NCBI RefSeq assembly: GCF_023380205.1
Contig: NZ_CP093361.1
Coordinates: 1,178,001 to 1,242,000 of the forward strand
Direction: 5' to 3'
DNA length: 64,000 bases
Origin: Nicoliella spurrieriana
Lineage (GTDB): Bacteria > Bacillota > Bacilli > Lactobacillales > Lactobacillaceae
Position numbers and translations under genes: made by a program
Part shown: one piece after another, positions 29,519 through 38,498 of the stretch
Layout of the letters: each line of letters starts with the position of its first letter
Numbering within the stretch: position 1 is the stretch's first letter
Notes under the pieces: generated by a model
The model's input: the letters and a program-made list of their open reading frames with translations, nothing else
Told to the model about the DNA's origin: nothing
Databases searched by the model: none

Positions 29519-29642
29519 ATTATCCACCTCGCATTAACTAGAATTTTATCACAAATTATGAAAAAAACAATTTAAAACGAATAATAATGTTGAAATTTAC
29601 TTGATTCGCAATTAATATGATTGAAGAGAAAGGATGGTTGCC

Positions 29643-32600
29643 ATGGGATTCGTACCACTCCAAGTAATCAGTAGTTACAGCTTATTACAAAGTACCATTT
29701 CAATCAATGAACTAGTTACAAAAGCACAAGCACGGGGATACCAAAGCTTAGCACTTACCGATCAAGATGTAATGTATGGAGCGGTAGAATTCTATAACGC
29801 ATGTAGAAATGCGGGGATAAAGGCGATTATTGGCATGACTGTATCAATCGCCGGTATTTTAGATCCAGAAACGGAATTTCCGGTGATACTACTTGCGAAG
29901 GATCAAATTGGCTATCAAAATTTAATGCGAATCGCAACGATTAAGCAAACTGGTGATAGTCATCAAATTTCATTTGAACAAATAAAAGCATGGATGAATC
30001 ACCTATTCGTTATTTTACCACTCAATGGGGAATTAAATTCACTAGTTGATCAACAATCAACTAGTTGTGATGAATACATCCAGGTACTGCAAACATGGGT
30101 TGCTCCTGATGACTTGCACTTAGGGATTTCATCGAGTTTAGAGCCAACAATGTTGGCACGTTATCAAGAACTTAGTAGTCGTTATCATTCTGCACTGGTA
30201 GCAGTTGATCCGGTTGAATATATTAATGCTGAAGATTACTTTGCTAATCAGGTATTAAAATCAATTGAAAATAGTGATCAAATGAATGTGTCAGTTACGA
30301 ACCGCAATCAAGTTGGTCGCAATTGGCTGAGGCCCGTTTCGACCGTTGAACGTGAATACGCTCGCAATCATCTCCAAATGGCACTGGAGCGCAATGTTTA
30401 TATTGCCGAGCAATGTAATGTTAAAATTGAAAAGAAACCGACCCAGTTACCAGCATTTAAGACTCCCGATGGACAAACATCCAAACAATATTTAAAGTTG
30501 CTTTGTCAACAAGGCTTGAAAAGCCGGTTAATAAGGAACCACATTGCAGCTAATCAAGCACATCAATACCAAGCCCGCTTAGACCATGAACTAGATGTAA
30601 TTGCTCGGATGGGGTTTGCTGATTACTTTTTAATTGTCTGGGATGTGATCAATTACGCCCATTCAATTAACATTACGACTGGACCTGGAAGGGGGTCTGC
30701 TGCTGGTTCGTTAGTGGCATACGTGCTTTCGATTACCGATGTCGATCCGATTGAATACGACCTGTTATTCGAACGGTTTTTAAATGAAGAACGGGCCCAG
30801 ATGCCTGATATTGATTTGGATATTCCTGATGATCGACGTGATGAAGTTCTACGCTACGTTCACGATAAGTACGGCCATGACCGGGTGGCACAGATTATTA
30901 CTTTTGATACTTTAGGGGCTAAGCAGGCACTGCGTGATATTAACCGGTCCTTTGGGGTTAGTAATGAGCGTGCTGACCAATGGAGTAAGGCGATTCCAGC
31001 TGGCATTCATGTTAGTTTACGGGATGCTTATGAACGCTCTTTGGCGTTACAACGGCTGGTAAACACCGATTCGTTGACCCAATTAGTCTATCAAACGGCA
31101 TTGAAACTAGAGGGACTTCCTCGTCATTTTTCGACCCATGCTGCCGGAATTATATTGAGTAACCAACCGTTAGTCAATATGACACCGTTGCAAAACGGGA
31201 AGGATGAATTATTGATGACCCAGTACTCAAAAAACTACGCTGAAGAGGTAGGATTACTTAAAATTGATTTTTTGGGGCTGCGTAACTTATCATTATTAGC
31301 TGCAATTATTGAGTTAGTTCACCATAGTGGTAATCCTGATTTTGATATTCATCAGATTAACATTAACGACCAAGCAACGCTGCAATTATTTCAACGTGGT
31401 GATACCAATGGAATCTTTCAATTTGAGTCTAGTGGAATTAAAAATGTTTTAAGACAGGTGTTCCCAGATAACTTTAGTGAAGTGGCCGTTGTCGATGCAC
31501 TGTATCGGCCGGGCCCAATGCAAAACATTGGCGTATTTATTAAGCGTAAGCATGGGCAATCCCCGGTTGATTTTCCAGATCAGGCCCTGGCGCCCATTTT
31601 AGCACCAACTTATGGAATTATTGTGTATCAAGAGCAGGTAATGCAGGTAGCATCTGTAATGGGTGGCTTTACGCTCGGACAATCTGACGTTTTAAGACGG
31701 GCCATGAGTAAGAAAAAGCAATCAGTTATGGATTCCATGCGGATTAAATTTATTGCTGGAGCGGAGCAACGGGGATTTTCCAAAGCGGTTGCAAACACTA
31801 CTTTTGACTATATTGACCGGTTCGCTAGCTATGGGTTTAATAAATCCCATGCGGTTGCCTACAGCAAGATGGCTTTTCAATTGGCGTATTTAAAGACGCA
31901 CTACCCACTCCAGTTCTTTACTGCCGTTTTTAATTCTGAATTGGGGAATAAACCCAAAGTGAGAACCTTTCTATTGGAAGCTAAACGCCGTCAACTTCAA
32001 ATTACACCACCGAGTGTGAACGTTAGTTTTCGTTATTTTACCCTACAAAATAATGGGATTGTATTTGGTTTAGCAGCGATTCGCGGGGTGCGGAGCGATT
32101 TAATTACGGAGTTATTAACGACTCGGAAGTCAGTTGGCGTTTTTAAGGGGTTCGAAGATTTAATTCAAAGAATGGATGCTAAGTTTCGGAAGCCCGAGAT
32201 TATCGAGCCGCTAATTTATTCCGGGGCATTAGATTGTTTCGGCTTTCATCGTTCTGAGTTAATTGCTTCGTTGCCAGAATTTTTGGAATCGATTAACTTG
32301 AGTGGTGGATCGATCGAATTATTACGATCATTACAACCGAAGCTGAAATTTCAAGATGAGTTTCCCACCAGTGTAATCTTAGAGAATGAACAAAAATACC
32401 TGGGGGTTTATCTTTCTAGCTATCCGACAGAACAATTTAGTGATGTGATCAATGCGTTTCATGCCAAGAGTGTTAGTGAACTCCCGCAATTAGTTAATCA
32501 ACAGGTCAACATGGTGGTTTATACTAACCGTGTTAAATCCATTCGAACCAAGAAGGGTGATCAAATGGCATTTGTTGATGGTAGTGATTCAATCGGGGAT

Positions 32601-33014
32601 GTTGATATTGTGGTCTTCCCAAGGGTTTATCAACAATGCCAAGCACTGCTTAAACCCCAACGGGTCCTAATGATAACTGGAAAGGTCGAAAACCGTGATG
32701 GAGATAAATTTCAATTAATTGCTAATCAAGTTCAAGCGGCCGCAAACGTACAGAATAAATTAAAAGCACGGGGAAAAGCTGCTGGAATTTGTTTTATTCA
32801 AATTACCGCTGAAAATAATCAGCCGGACCGTTTAAAGCGGTTGAATCAAATTATTATGGCTAATCCGGGCCCGTATCGTGTTTTATTATACTGGGCACAG
32901 CGGAAGCAAAAACAGTTGTTGAACCAACAAAGTTCGATTAGTCAATCCACTGAAGTTCAAACTGAATTGTTCAAATTGCTGGGACGGAAAAACGTTGTTT
33001 ACCAAAAACGTTAA
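29643..33014 (+). CDS. dnaE: DNA polymerase III alpha subunit, DnaE type
   Basis: 1123 residues from ATG 29643 (AAAGGA nine bases upstream). The catalytic core has GPGRGSAAGSLVAY and PDIDLDIPDDRRDEV with the palm aspartates, and the tail carries the HhH and OB regions (VVYTNRVKSIRTKKGDQMAF). The N-terminal PHP domain starts LQVISSYSLLQS where active PHP domains have HxH, so its metal site looks lost. In Firmicutes DnaE works with PolC on the lagging strand. No pfkA follows, unlike in homofermentative relatives. Confidence 0.96.
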   Translation: MGFVPLQVISSYSLLQSTISINELVTKAQARGYQSLALTDQDVMYGAVEFYNACRNAGIKAIIGMTVSIAGILDPETEFPVILLAKDQIGYQNLMRIATIKQTGDSHQISFEQIKAWMNHLFVILPLNGELNSLVDQQSTSCDEYIQVLQTWVAPDDLHLGISSSLEPTMLARYQELSSRYHSALVAVDPVEYINAEDYFANQVLKSIENSDQMNVSVTNRNQVGRNWLRPVSTVEREYARNHLQMALERNVYIAEQCNVKIEKKPTQLPAFKTPDGQTSKQYLKLLCQQGLKSRLIRNHIAANQAHQYQARLDHELDVIARMGFADYFLIVWDVINYAHSINITTGPGRGSAAGSLVAYVLSITDVDPIEYDLLFERFLNEERAQMPDIDLDIPDDRRDEVLRYVHDKYGHDRVAQIITFDTLGAKQALRDINRSFGVSNERADQWSKAIPAGIHVSLRDAYERSLALQRLVNTDSLTQLVYQTALKLEGLPRHFSTHAAGIILSNQPLVNMTPLQNGKDELLMTQYSKNYAEEVGLLKIDFLGLRNLSLLAAIIELVHHSGNPDFDIHQININDQATLQLFQRGDTNGIFQFESSGIKNVLRQVFPDNFSEVAVVDALYRPGPMQNIGVFIKRKHGQSPVDFPDQALAPILAPTYGIIVYQEQVMQVASVMGGFTLGQSDVLRRAMSKKKQSVMDSMRIKFIAGAEQRGFSKAVANTTFDYIDRFASYGFNKSHAVAYSKMAFQLAYLKTHYPLQFFTAVFNSELGNKPKVRTFLLEAKRRQLQITPPSVNVSFRYFTLQNNGIVFGLAAIRGVRSDLITELLTTRKSVGVFKGFEDLIQRMDAKFRKPEIIEPLIYSGALDCFGFHRSELIASLPEFLESINLSGGSIELLRSLQPKLKFQDEFPTSVILENEQKYLGVYLSSYPTEQFSDVINAFHAKSVSELPQLVNQQVNMVVYTNRVKSIRTKKGDQMAFVDGSDSIGDVDIVVFPRVYQQCQALLKPQRVLMITGKVENRDGDKFQLIANQVQAAANVQNKLKARGKAAGICFIQITAENNQPDRLKRLNQIIMANPGPYRVLLYWAQRKQKQLLNQQSSISQSTEVQTELFKLLGRKNVVYQKR

Positions 33015-33070
33015 AAATATCCTAATGCCAATAAAAAACGGGTTTAAAAGCAGACAGCAAAGATTAAAAG

Positions 33071-33079
33071 TGATACAAT
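33071..33079 (+). promoter_or_regulatory. Extended -10 promoter of pyk
   Basis: TGA-TACAAT, with a poor -35 (CAGACA at 33051, 17-base spacer). It predicts a leader of about 85 bases containing a 20-base tandem repeat. Confidence 0.55.
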
Positions 33080-33104
33080 TACTTGTGTAATCCAATATGT
33101 GGAA

Positions 33105-33144
33105 ATTAGTTCACTAGTTTGCGAATTAGTTAATTAATTTGCGC
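33105..33144 (+). repeat. Two 20-base tandem direct repeats in the pyk leader
   Basis: Copies at 33105-33124 and 33125-33144 match at 16 of 20 positions; both begin ATTAGTT and carry TTTGCG near their end. They lie between the -10 and the ribosome site of pyk. Confidence 0.7.
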
Positions 33145-33169
33145 AAAATCAAAGGAGAGAGTTTAACTT

Positions 33170-34927
33170 ATGAAGAAGACTAAAATCGTAAGTACATTAG
33201 GTCCTGCTAGTACCGATCTCGATACTATTATTAAGTTAATGAAGGCTGGAGCTAACGTTTTCCGTTTTAACTTTTCACATGGTGACCATGAAGAACATCT
33301 TGGTCGGATGAACACTGTTCATGAAGCTGAAAAGCAAACTGGAAAGACAATGGGAATCATGCTTGACACTAAGGGTGCCGAAATTCGGACGACCGTTCAA
33401 CAAGGTGGCAAGTTAGACTTCCATACCGGTGATCAATTTAGAATTTCAATGGATGATTCCATTGAAGGTACTAAGGATAAGATTGCCGTTACTTACCCTG
33501 GTTTATTTGATGACGTTCACGAAGGCGGTCACGTTCTCTTTGATGACGGTATCTTAGATGCTACTGTTGACGAAAAGGATGCTGCTAACAAGGAATTAGT
33601 TGTTACTGCTCAAAACAATGCCGTATTAGGTTCACGTAAGACTGTTGATGCACCTGGTGTATCAATTAACTTACCTGGTATTACTGACAAGGATACTAGT
33701 GATATTCGTTTTGGTTGTCAACACGGAATTAACTTTATTGCAGCTTCATTCGTTCGTAAGCCTGAAGATGTCTTAGACATCCGTAAGTTACTCGAAGAAG
33801 AAAATATGGAAGACGTTCAAATCTTCCCTAAGATCGAATCCCAAGAAGGAATTGACAACTTCGAAGATATCATGAAGGTTTCAGATGGTTTGATGATTGC
33901 TCGTGGTGACATGGCCGTTGAAATTCCATTTGAAAACGTTCCATTGGTTCAGAAGCACTTAATTGATAGATGTAACGAAATGGGTAAGCCAGTTATCACT
34001 GCTACTCAAATGTTAGATTCAATGCAAGAAAACCCACGTCCATCACGTGCTGAAGTTTCCGATGTTGCTAACGCTGTTTGGGACGGTACTGACGCTACCA
34101 TGCTTTCAGGTGAAAGTGCTAATGGTGACTACCCAGTTAAGTCTGTTCAAGCAATGAGCAAGATTGATGTTAAGGCTGAAAATGTATTCGCTAAGTACGG
34201 TCGTAAGCGTCCAGACTTTAGTAACGGTGATGTTACTGAAGCACTTGGCCACAACGTTGCACAAATGGTTAAGGATCTTGGAATTAAGACGGTGGTAACG
34301 ACTACTTCTACTGGTTACACTGCTCGGATGATTTCTAAGTATCATCCAGATGCTAACATCTTAGCACTTACTTTTGATGACCGGGTTCGTCGTGGACTTA
34401 CTGTTAACTGGGGTGTTCACCCAATCGTAGTTGAACAACCATCAAGCACTGATGCAATGTTTGACTTAGCAGCTAACAAGGCCGTTGAAACTGGTTTAGC
34501 TAAGGAAGGCGACTTGATCTTAATCACTGCTGGGGTTCCAGTTGGTGACCGTGGTACTACTAACTTAATGAAGGTTCAATTAATTGGATCTAAGTTAACC
34601 CAAGGTCAAGGAGTTGGTGACAAGACTGTTATTGGTAAGGCTTTTGTTGCTAACGATGCTGATGAAGCAAATAGCAAGGCTACTGATGGTGGTGTTTTAG
34701 TTGCTAAGAACACTAACAAGGATTACATGCCTGCTATTAACAAGGCTAGTGCAATCATCGTGGAAAATGGTGGATTGACTTCACACGCTGCCGTAGTTGG
34801 AATTTCAATGGGAATTCCAGTTATTGTAGGTGCTGGTAATGCTACTGAAAAGATTTCCGATGGTGAATTAGTTACTGTTGATGCTCGTCGTGGAATTGTT
34901 TACCATGGTGCTTCTAGCTCAATCTAA
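33170..34927 (+). CDS. pyk: Pyruvate kinase
   Basis: 585 residues, ATG with AAAGGAGAGAG upstream. The catalytic core carries RFNFSHGDHEEH and IFPKIESQEGIDNF, then MIARGDMAVEIP. The C-terminal extra domain of bacilli and lactobacilli is present, with the PEP-synthase-like GGLTSHAAVVGISMGIPVIV segment. It makes pyruvate and ATP from PEP. Codon use is more biased than in neighbours (AAG, GGT, GTT), suggesting high expression. Its usual operon partner pfkA is absent upstream. Confidence 0.97.
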   Translation: MKKTKIVSTLGPASTDLDTIIKLMKAGANVFRFNFSHGDHEEHLGRMNTVHEAEKQTGKTMGIMLDTKGAEIRTTVQQGGKLDFHTGDQFRISMDDSIEGTKDKIAVTYPGLFDDVHEGGHVLFDDGILDATVDEKDAANKELVVTAQNNAVLGSRKTVDAPGVSINLPGITDKDTSDIRFGCQHGINFIAASFVRKPEDVLDIRKLLEEENMEDVQIFPKIESQEGIDNFEDIMKVSDGLMIARGDMAVEIPFENVPLVQKHLIDRCNEMGKPVITATQMLDSMQENPRPSRAEVSDVANAVWDGTDATMLSGESANGDYPVKSVQAMSKIDVKAENVFAKYGRKRPDFSNGDVTEALGHNVAQMVKDLGIKTVVTTTSTGYTARMISKYHPDANILALTFDDRVRRGLTVNWGVHPIVVEQPSSTDAMFDLAANKAVETGLAKEGDLILITAGVPVGDRGTTNLMKVQLIGSKLTQGQGVGDKTVIGKAFVANDADEANSKATDGGVLVAKNTNKDYMPAINKASAIIVENGGLTSHAAVVGISMGIPVIVGAGNATEKISDGELVTVDARRGIVYHGASSSI

Positions 34928-34944
34928 TTTTTAATCAAGCTTTA

Positions 34945-34978
34945 AAGTCCGTTCCGATTTTTCGGGACGGGCTTTTTT
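34945..34978 (+). terminator. Terminator after pyk
   Basis: AGTCCGTTCCGA and TCGGGACGGGCT form a strong GC-rich stem with wobble pairs, a four-base loop and six T. Confidence 0.9.
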
Positions 34979-34987
34979 AGTTCTACT

Positions 34988-35017
34988 TTGACCATTAGCC
35001 GTAATTCCGACTATAAT
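34988..35017 (+). promoter_or_regulatory. cvfB promoter
   Basis: TTGACC at 34988-34993, 18-base spacer, TATAAT at 35012-35017. A second TATAAT at 35045-35050 lies closer to the gene but without a clear -35. Confidence 0.75.
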
Positions 35018-35085
35018 TAAAGTGAAATCCTAGCTTAAAAAGTGTATAATCTTTTAAACAACGTTGAAATGAAGTGAGGTTCATT

Positions 35086-35970
35086 ATGGATCAAATTATC
35101 GGCAGGGTTGCTGCTGGAAAAGTAACCGATGAAAATGATGGGTATTATTTTGTTCAAATTGAGGGGGCGACCTTTCAATTAGATAAAAACGAGATTAAAA
35201 AGCCGCTCCAGTTGGGCAGTAATTTTAGGGGATTTACCTATGAAAATGAATCCCATAAAATGCAAATTACTAGAAACGTTCCTAAAATTCAAATTGATCA
35301 TTATGGATTTGCTGAAGTTGTGGGATTTAAACATGATTTGGGCATTTTTGTAAACATTGGATTACCCAATAAGGATGTTGCGGTATCATTAGACGATTTA
35401 CCAACGATTCGTTCACTATGGCCTAGTGTTGGTGATCACTTAATGATTGCACTGAAAATCGATAAAAAGGGCCGTATTTGGGGCCAGATAGCAGATGAAG
35501 AAATTTTTAACGCAATTGCAAAACCTGCTAACAATAAAATGATGAATAAAAACGTTCAAGCCACCGTTTATCGGGATAAACTAGCTGGAACAAAGGTGAT
35601 TACCGATGATTACCACCTGGGCTTTGTGCACCCGAATGAGCGGGATGTCGAACCTCGGTTAGGACAACACGTTGCTGGTCGTGTAATTGGGGTCCACCCG
35701 GATGGATCATTAAATCTATCACTAAAACCGCGGGCATATGAGGCGATTAGTGGTGATGCTGCAATGATCTTTGCGGTGTTAAAACATTCCGAATCAGGTC
35801 AGTTACCATATACTGACAAGAGCGATCCAAAGGCAATCAAAAAATTCTTCGGCATTAGCAAGGGGCAGTTTAAACGAGCGGTTGGCGCGCTTTTAAAGCA
35901 ACGATTAGTGACCGAAGACGAGCAATTTTTGAAATTAACTGAGAAGGGAATTGCAAAGGTTGTTGAATGA
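35086..35970 (+). CDS. cvfB: S1-like RNA-binding regulatory protein CvfB (YitL)
   Basis: 294 residues from ATG 35086 (GTGAGG upstream). Order: three OB/S1-like domains, the middle one with GFAEVVGFKHDLGIFVNIGL and the third with HVAGRVIGVHPDGSLNLSL, then a winged-helix domain at the C-terminus. CvfB binds RNA and in staphylococci influences virulence gene expression; its role in lactobacilli is unclear. The stop codon is followed at once by xerD, so the two are coupled. Confidence 0.9.
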   Translation: MDQIIGRVAAGKVTDENDGYYFVQIEGATFQLDKNEIKKPLQLGSNFRGFTYENESHKMQITRNVPKIQIDHYGFAEVVGFKHDLGIFVNIGLPNKDVAVSLDDLPTIRSLWPSVGDHLMIALKIDKKGRIWGQIADEEIFNAIAKPANNKMMNKNVQATVYRDKLAGTKVITDDYHLGFVHPNERDVEPRLGQHVAGRVIGVHPDGSLNLSLKPRAYEAISGDAAMIFAVLKHSESGQLPYTDKSDPKAIKKFFGISKGQFKRAVGALLKQRLVTEDEQFLKLTEKGIAKVVE

Positions 35971-35971
35971 T

Positions 35972-36859
35972 ATGAATCAATTGGTTAGTGAATACGTCAG
36001 ATACATGTTGGTAGAGCGAGGATTAGCAAATAATAGTATTGTGAGCTACAAACAAGATATTGTTGAGTGCATGCATTTTTTAGCATCGATCGGGTTGGAC
36101 AGCTGGCGTGCAGTGGATCAAAACGCCATTTTAGAATACATTGCCCACCTTCAAAAAAGTGGGAAGGCGAAAAGTTCCATTACCCGCTTTATTTCTGCCA
36201 TGCGCGAATTTTATCAGTTTTTGATGCAGTTTCATTATGTTGATACTAATCCAATGTTAAAAATTGAGGTTCCTAAACCAGAGCAGCACTTGCCAGCGGT
36301 TTTAACTGAATCTGAAATTAACCAACTATTGATGCAGCCTGATGTCACTAACAAGTTTGGCATTCGTGATCGAACGATTTTAGAGGTTATGTATGCGACT
36401 GGTTTGCGAGTCAGTGAGTTAATTGGGTTACAGTTAGCGGACTTACACTTGGACATGCACTTGATTCAAACAGTTGGTAAGGGTGATAAGGAGCGCATTA
36501 TTCCGATCGGGACGGTTGCTATTGAATGGGTGCAACGTTACTTACGACTTAGCCGTCCACAACTGTTGGGTAGGCATAAGTCAAACTACTTATTTTTGAA
36601 TGCTCGTGGCGGCAAATTGAGTCGACAGAGTATTTGGCAAAAAATTAAGCATTACGTATCAAATACCGATATTAAGAAAAATGTGACTCCCCATACACTG
36701 AGGCATTCGTTTGCGACCCATATTTTAGAAAATGGTGCCGATCTTAGAATTATCCAGGAACTGTTGGGACATTCAGACATTGCAACGACTCAATTTTATA
36801 CCCATATTTCACATGGCCATTTAAGCGAGGTCTACGATAAGTACCATCCAAGAAAGTAA
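35972..36859 (+). CDS. xerD: Site-specific tyrosine recombinase XerD
   Basis: 295 residues from ATG 35972. N-terminal SAM-like core-binding domain (YMLVERGLANNSIVSYKQD), then the catalytic domain with Arg in TGLRVSE, Lys in GKGDKER, HTLRHSFATH, LLGHSDIATTQFYTH. All six catalytic positions are present. With XerC it resolves chromosome dimers at dif. Position between cvfB and ribT-scpAB matches the Bacillus xerD neighbourhood rather than a phage integrase. Confidence 0.95.
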   Translation: MNQLVSEYVRYMLVERGLANNSIVSYKQDIVECMHFLASIGLDSWRAVDQNAILEYIAHLQKSGKAKSSITRFISAMREFYQFLMQFHYVDTNPMLKIEVPKPEQHLPAVLTESEINQLLMQPDVTNKFGIRDRTILEVMYATGLRVSELIGLQLADLHLDMHLIQTVGKGDKERIIPIGTVAIEWVQRYLRLSRPQLLGRHKSNYLFLNARGGKLSRQSIWQKIKHYVSNTDIKKNVTPHTLRHSFATHILENGADLRIIQELLGHSDIATTQFYTHISHGHLSEVYDKYHPRK

Positions 36860-36883
36860 TTTTAGTAAAGAGGATTTTGGAAA

Positions 36884-37243
36884 ATGTTATTTAAGTACAA
36901 AGATGATTATCAAAAAATTGTTTATGATTTATTATCATTGGTTCCTAATATGGATAAAATGGATCGAATTACCGATGAAATCGATTGGTATCAAGATGAT
37001 GATAGTCGCAATTTTTACTTGTGGAAGGATCAAAATGATAATTGGTCCGGATTATTAGGAGTTGAGGATAAGGAACAAAATTTATTGATTCGACGTTTGA
37101 TCCTAGTTCCTGAAATGTTTACGTTACCTAATTGTTTTAAGATGCTAGATGAATTGGAAAAAATTGATTTAGGCAAGAAAATCGTGGGATCATTAGAAAC
37201 CGCCAAAGTTTGTGAAGAATGGGAGCAAGCCCAAAATGAGTGA
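36884..37243 (+). CDS. ribT: RibT-like protein (degenerate GNAT acetyltransferase fold)
   Basis: 119 residues, ATG with AGAGG upstream. The N-terminus (MLFKYKDDYQKIVYDLLSLVPN) and position before scpA recall RibT of bacilli, and FYLWKDQNDNWSGLLGVE fits GNAT strands. The acetyl-CoA loop (R/Q-x-x-G-x-G/A) that should follow RRLILVP is replaced by EMFTLPNCF, so catalysis is doubtful. It overlaps scpA by eight bases. The family's function is unknown; no riboflavin biosynthesis genes are nearby, only the ribU transporter. Confidence 0.65.
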   Translation: MLFKYKDDYQKIVYDLLSLVPNMDKMDRITDEIDWYQDDDSRNFYLWKDQNDNWSGLLGVEDKEQNLLIRRLILVPEMFTLPNCFKMLDELEKIDLGKKIVGSLETAKVCEEWEQAQNE

Positions 37244-37961
37244 ATTAAAACAGCCATTTTTGATTCATATCAATGAATTCGACGGGCCGCTTGAATTATT
37301 ACTGCACTTGATTAAACAATCTAAGATGAGCATTTATGATATTCAAATTGAGGCAATTACCAAGCAGTATGTGGACTATCTCGATCGCATGAAGGCATTG
37401 AATATCGACTTGGTCAGCGAGTACTTTGTAATGGCTTCTAACTTGATGGCAATTAAATCCAAACTACTATTACCTAGTGTTTCAAATGATGAAGATGATG
37501 ATTCTGATCCACGAAATGAGTTAATGAATCAATTGATTGTCTATCAAGTGTACAAAAAGCATGCTGATGATTTAAAGCAGCGCTATGTACAACGCGCCCA
37601 GTTGCACTCACGACCTGAGTTAGTCCCGAGCTATGCGAATGGTTTGATTGATAGTGATTCAACAATGGACATTGATTTAATTCGGACTGCGATGCTACGG
37701 GTGGTCAATAACCATGAATTGGAATCGCAAAATGCAGTTGAAGTTAGCGAATGGCAGTATTCCGTTGATGAGCAAACCGGGTGGTTAATTGATCAATTGG
37801 AATTAAATGGACATTTAAACTTGGTTGAATTATTTAGTCAGCAATTGAATCGAGAGGCATTGGTGACTACCTTTTTGGCGGTTTTAGAAATGATTAAGCA
37901 GCAGCAAATTAAAGTTTCGAACGTTGATGGTGAAATGACAATATGTAAAACGATTGGGTGA
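37236..37961 (+). CDS. scpA: Segregation and condensation protein A
   Basis: 241 residues from ATG 37236 (GGGAGC upstream), overlapping ribT. The kleisin N-terminal motif FDGPLELLLHLIKQ is clear, followed by helices (VSEYFVMASNLMAIKSKLLLP) and a C-terminal winged helix. It bridges the SMC heads in chromosome condensation. scpB starts within a few bases. Confidence 0.96.
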   Translation: MSELKQPFLIHINEFDGPLELLLHLIKQSKMSIYDIQIEAITKQYVDYLDRMKALNIDLVSEYFVMASNLMAIKSKLLLPSVSNDEDDDSDPRNELMNQLIVYQVYKKHADDLKQRYVQRAQLHSRPELVPSYANGLIDSDSTMDIDLIRTAMLRVVNNHELESQNAVEVSEWQYSVDEQTGWLIDQLELNGHLNLVELFSQQLNREALVTTFLAVLEMIKQQQIKVSNVDGEMTICKTIG

Positions 37962-37966
37962 TGTTA

Positions 37967-38497
37967 ATGAATAGTAATTTAGCCCGCATTGAAGCGTTAA
38001 TTTACGTAACTGGTGAAACGGGAATTTCGATCGATCAAATTCAAAAGCAGTTGAACCTTAGCTTAGAGGAAGTAACAACACTTTTAAAGCAGCTAACGTT
38101 TAAATATCAAAGTGATGATGAATCAGGATTGCAGGTCATTAATTTTGATCAGCGGTATCAAATTACGACTAAACCAGAATTAAATCCTGATTTAAAGCGG
38201 TTATATTCTGATGATAATCACCGCATTTTGACTCAAGCTAGCTTGGAAGGATTAACCATCATTGCATATAATCAACCAATTACACGGGTGGAAGTTGATG
38301 ATATTCGGGGGGTCAATAGTTCAGCAATTATTCAAAAATTATTTAAACAGGGGCTGATTACCACAGCTGGGAAAAGCAACGTTGCTGGGAACCCCCGGTT
38401 GTATAAAACGACCGATTTATTTTTAAATCTATTTGGTTTAAATAGTTTGGATGATCTTCCACCAATGGACTTAGATAATGATTTAAAAGGAGAATGA
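37967..38497 (+). CDS. scpB: Segregation and condensation protein B
   Basis: 176 residues. ATG 37967 is preferred because GGTGA lies five bases upstream; ATG 37961, overlapping the scpA stop, is also possible. Two winged-helix domains are seen (ARIEALIYVTGETGI; SLEGLTIIAYNQPITRVEVDDIRG). ScpB dimers bind ScpA in the SMC complex. rluB follows directly. Confidence 0.95.
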   Translation: MNSNLARIEALIYVTGETGISIDQIQKQLNLSLEEVTTLLKQLTFKYQSDDESGLQVINFDQRYQITTKPELNPDLKRLYSDDNHRILTQASLEGLTIIAYNQPITRVEVDDIRGVNSSAIIQKLFKQGLITTAGKSNVAGNPRLYKTTDLFLNLFGLNSLDDLPPMDLDNDLKGE

Positions 38498-38498
38498 A

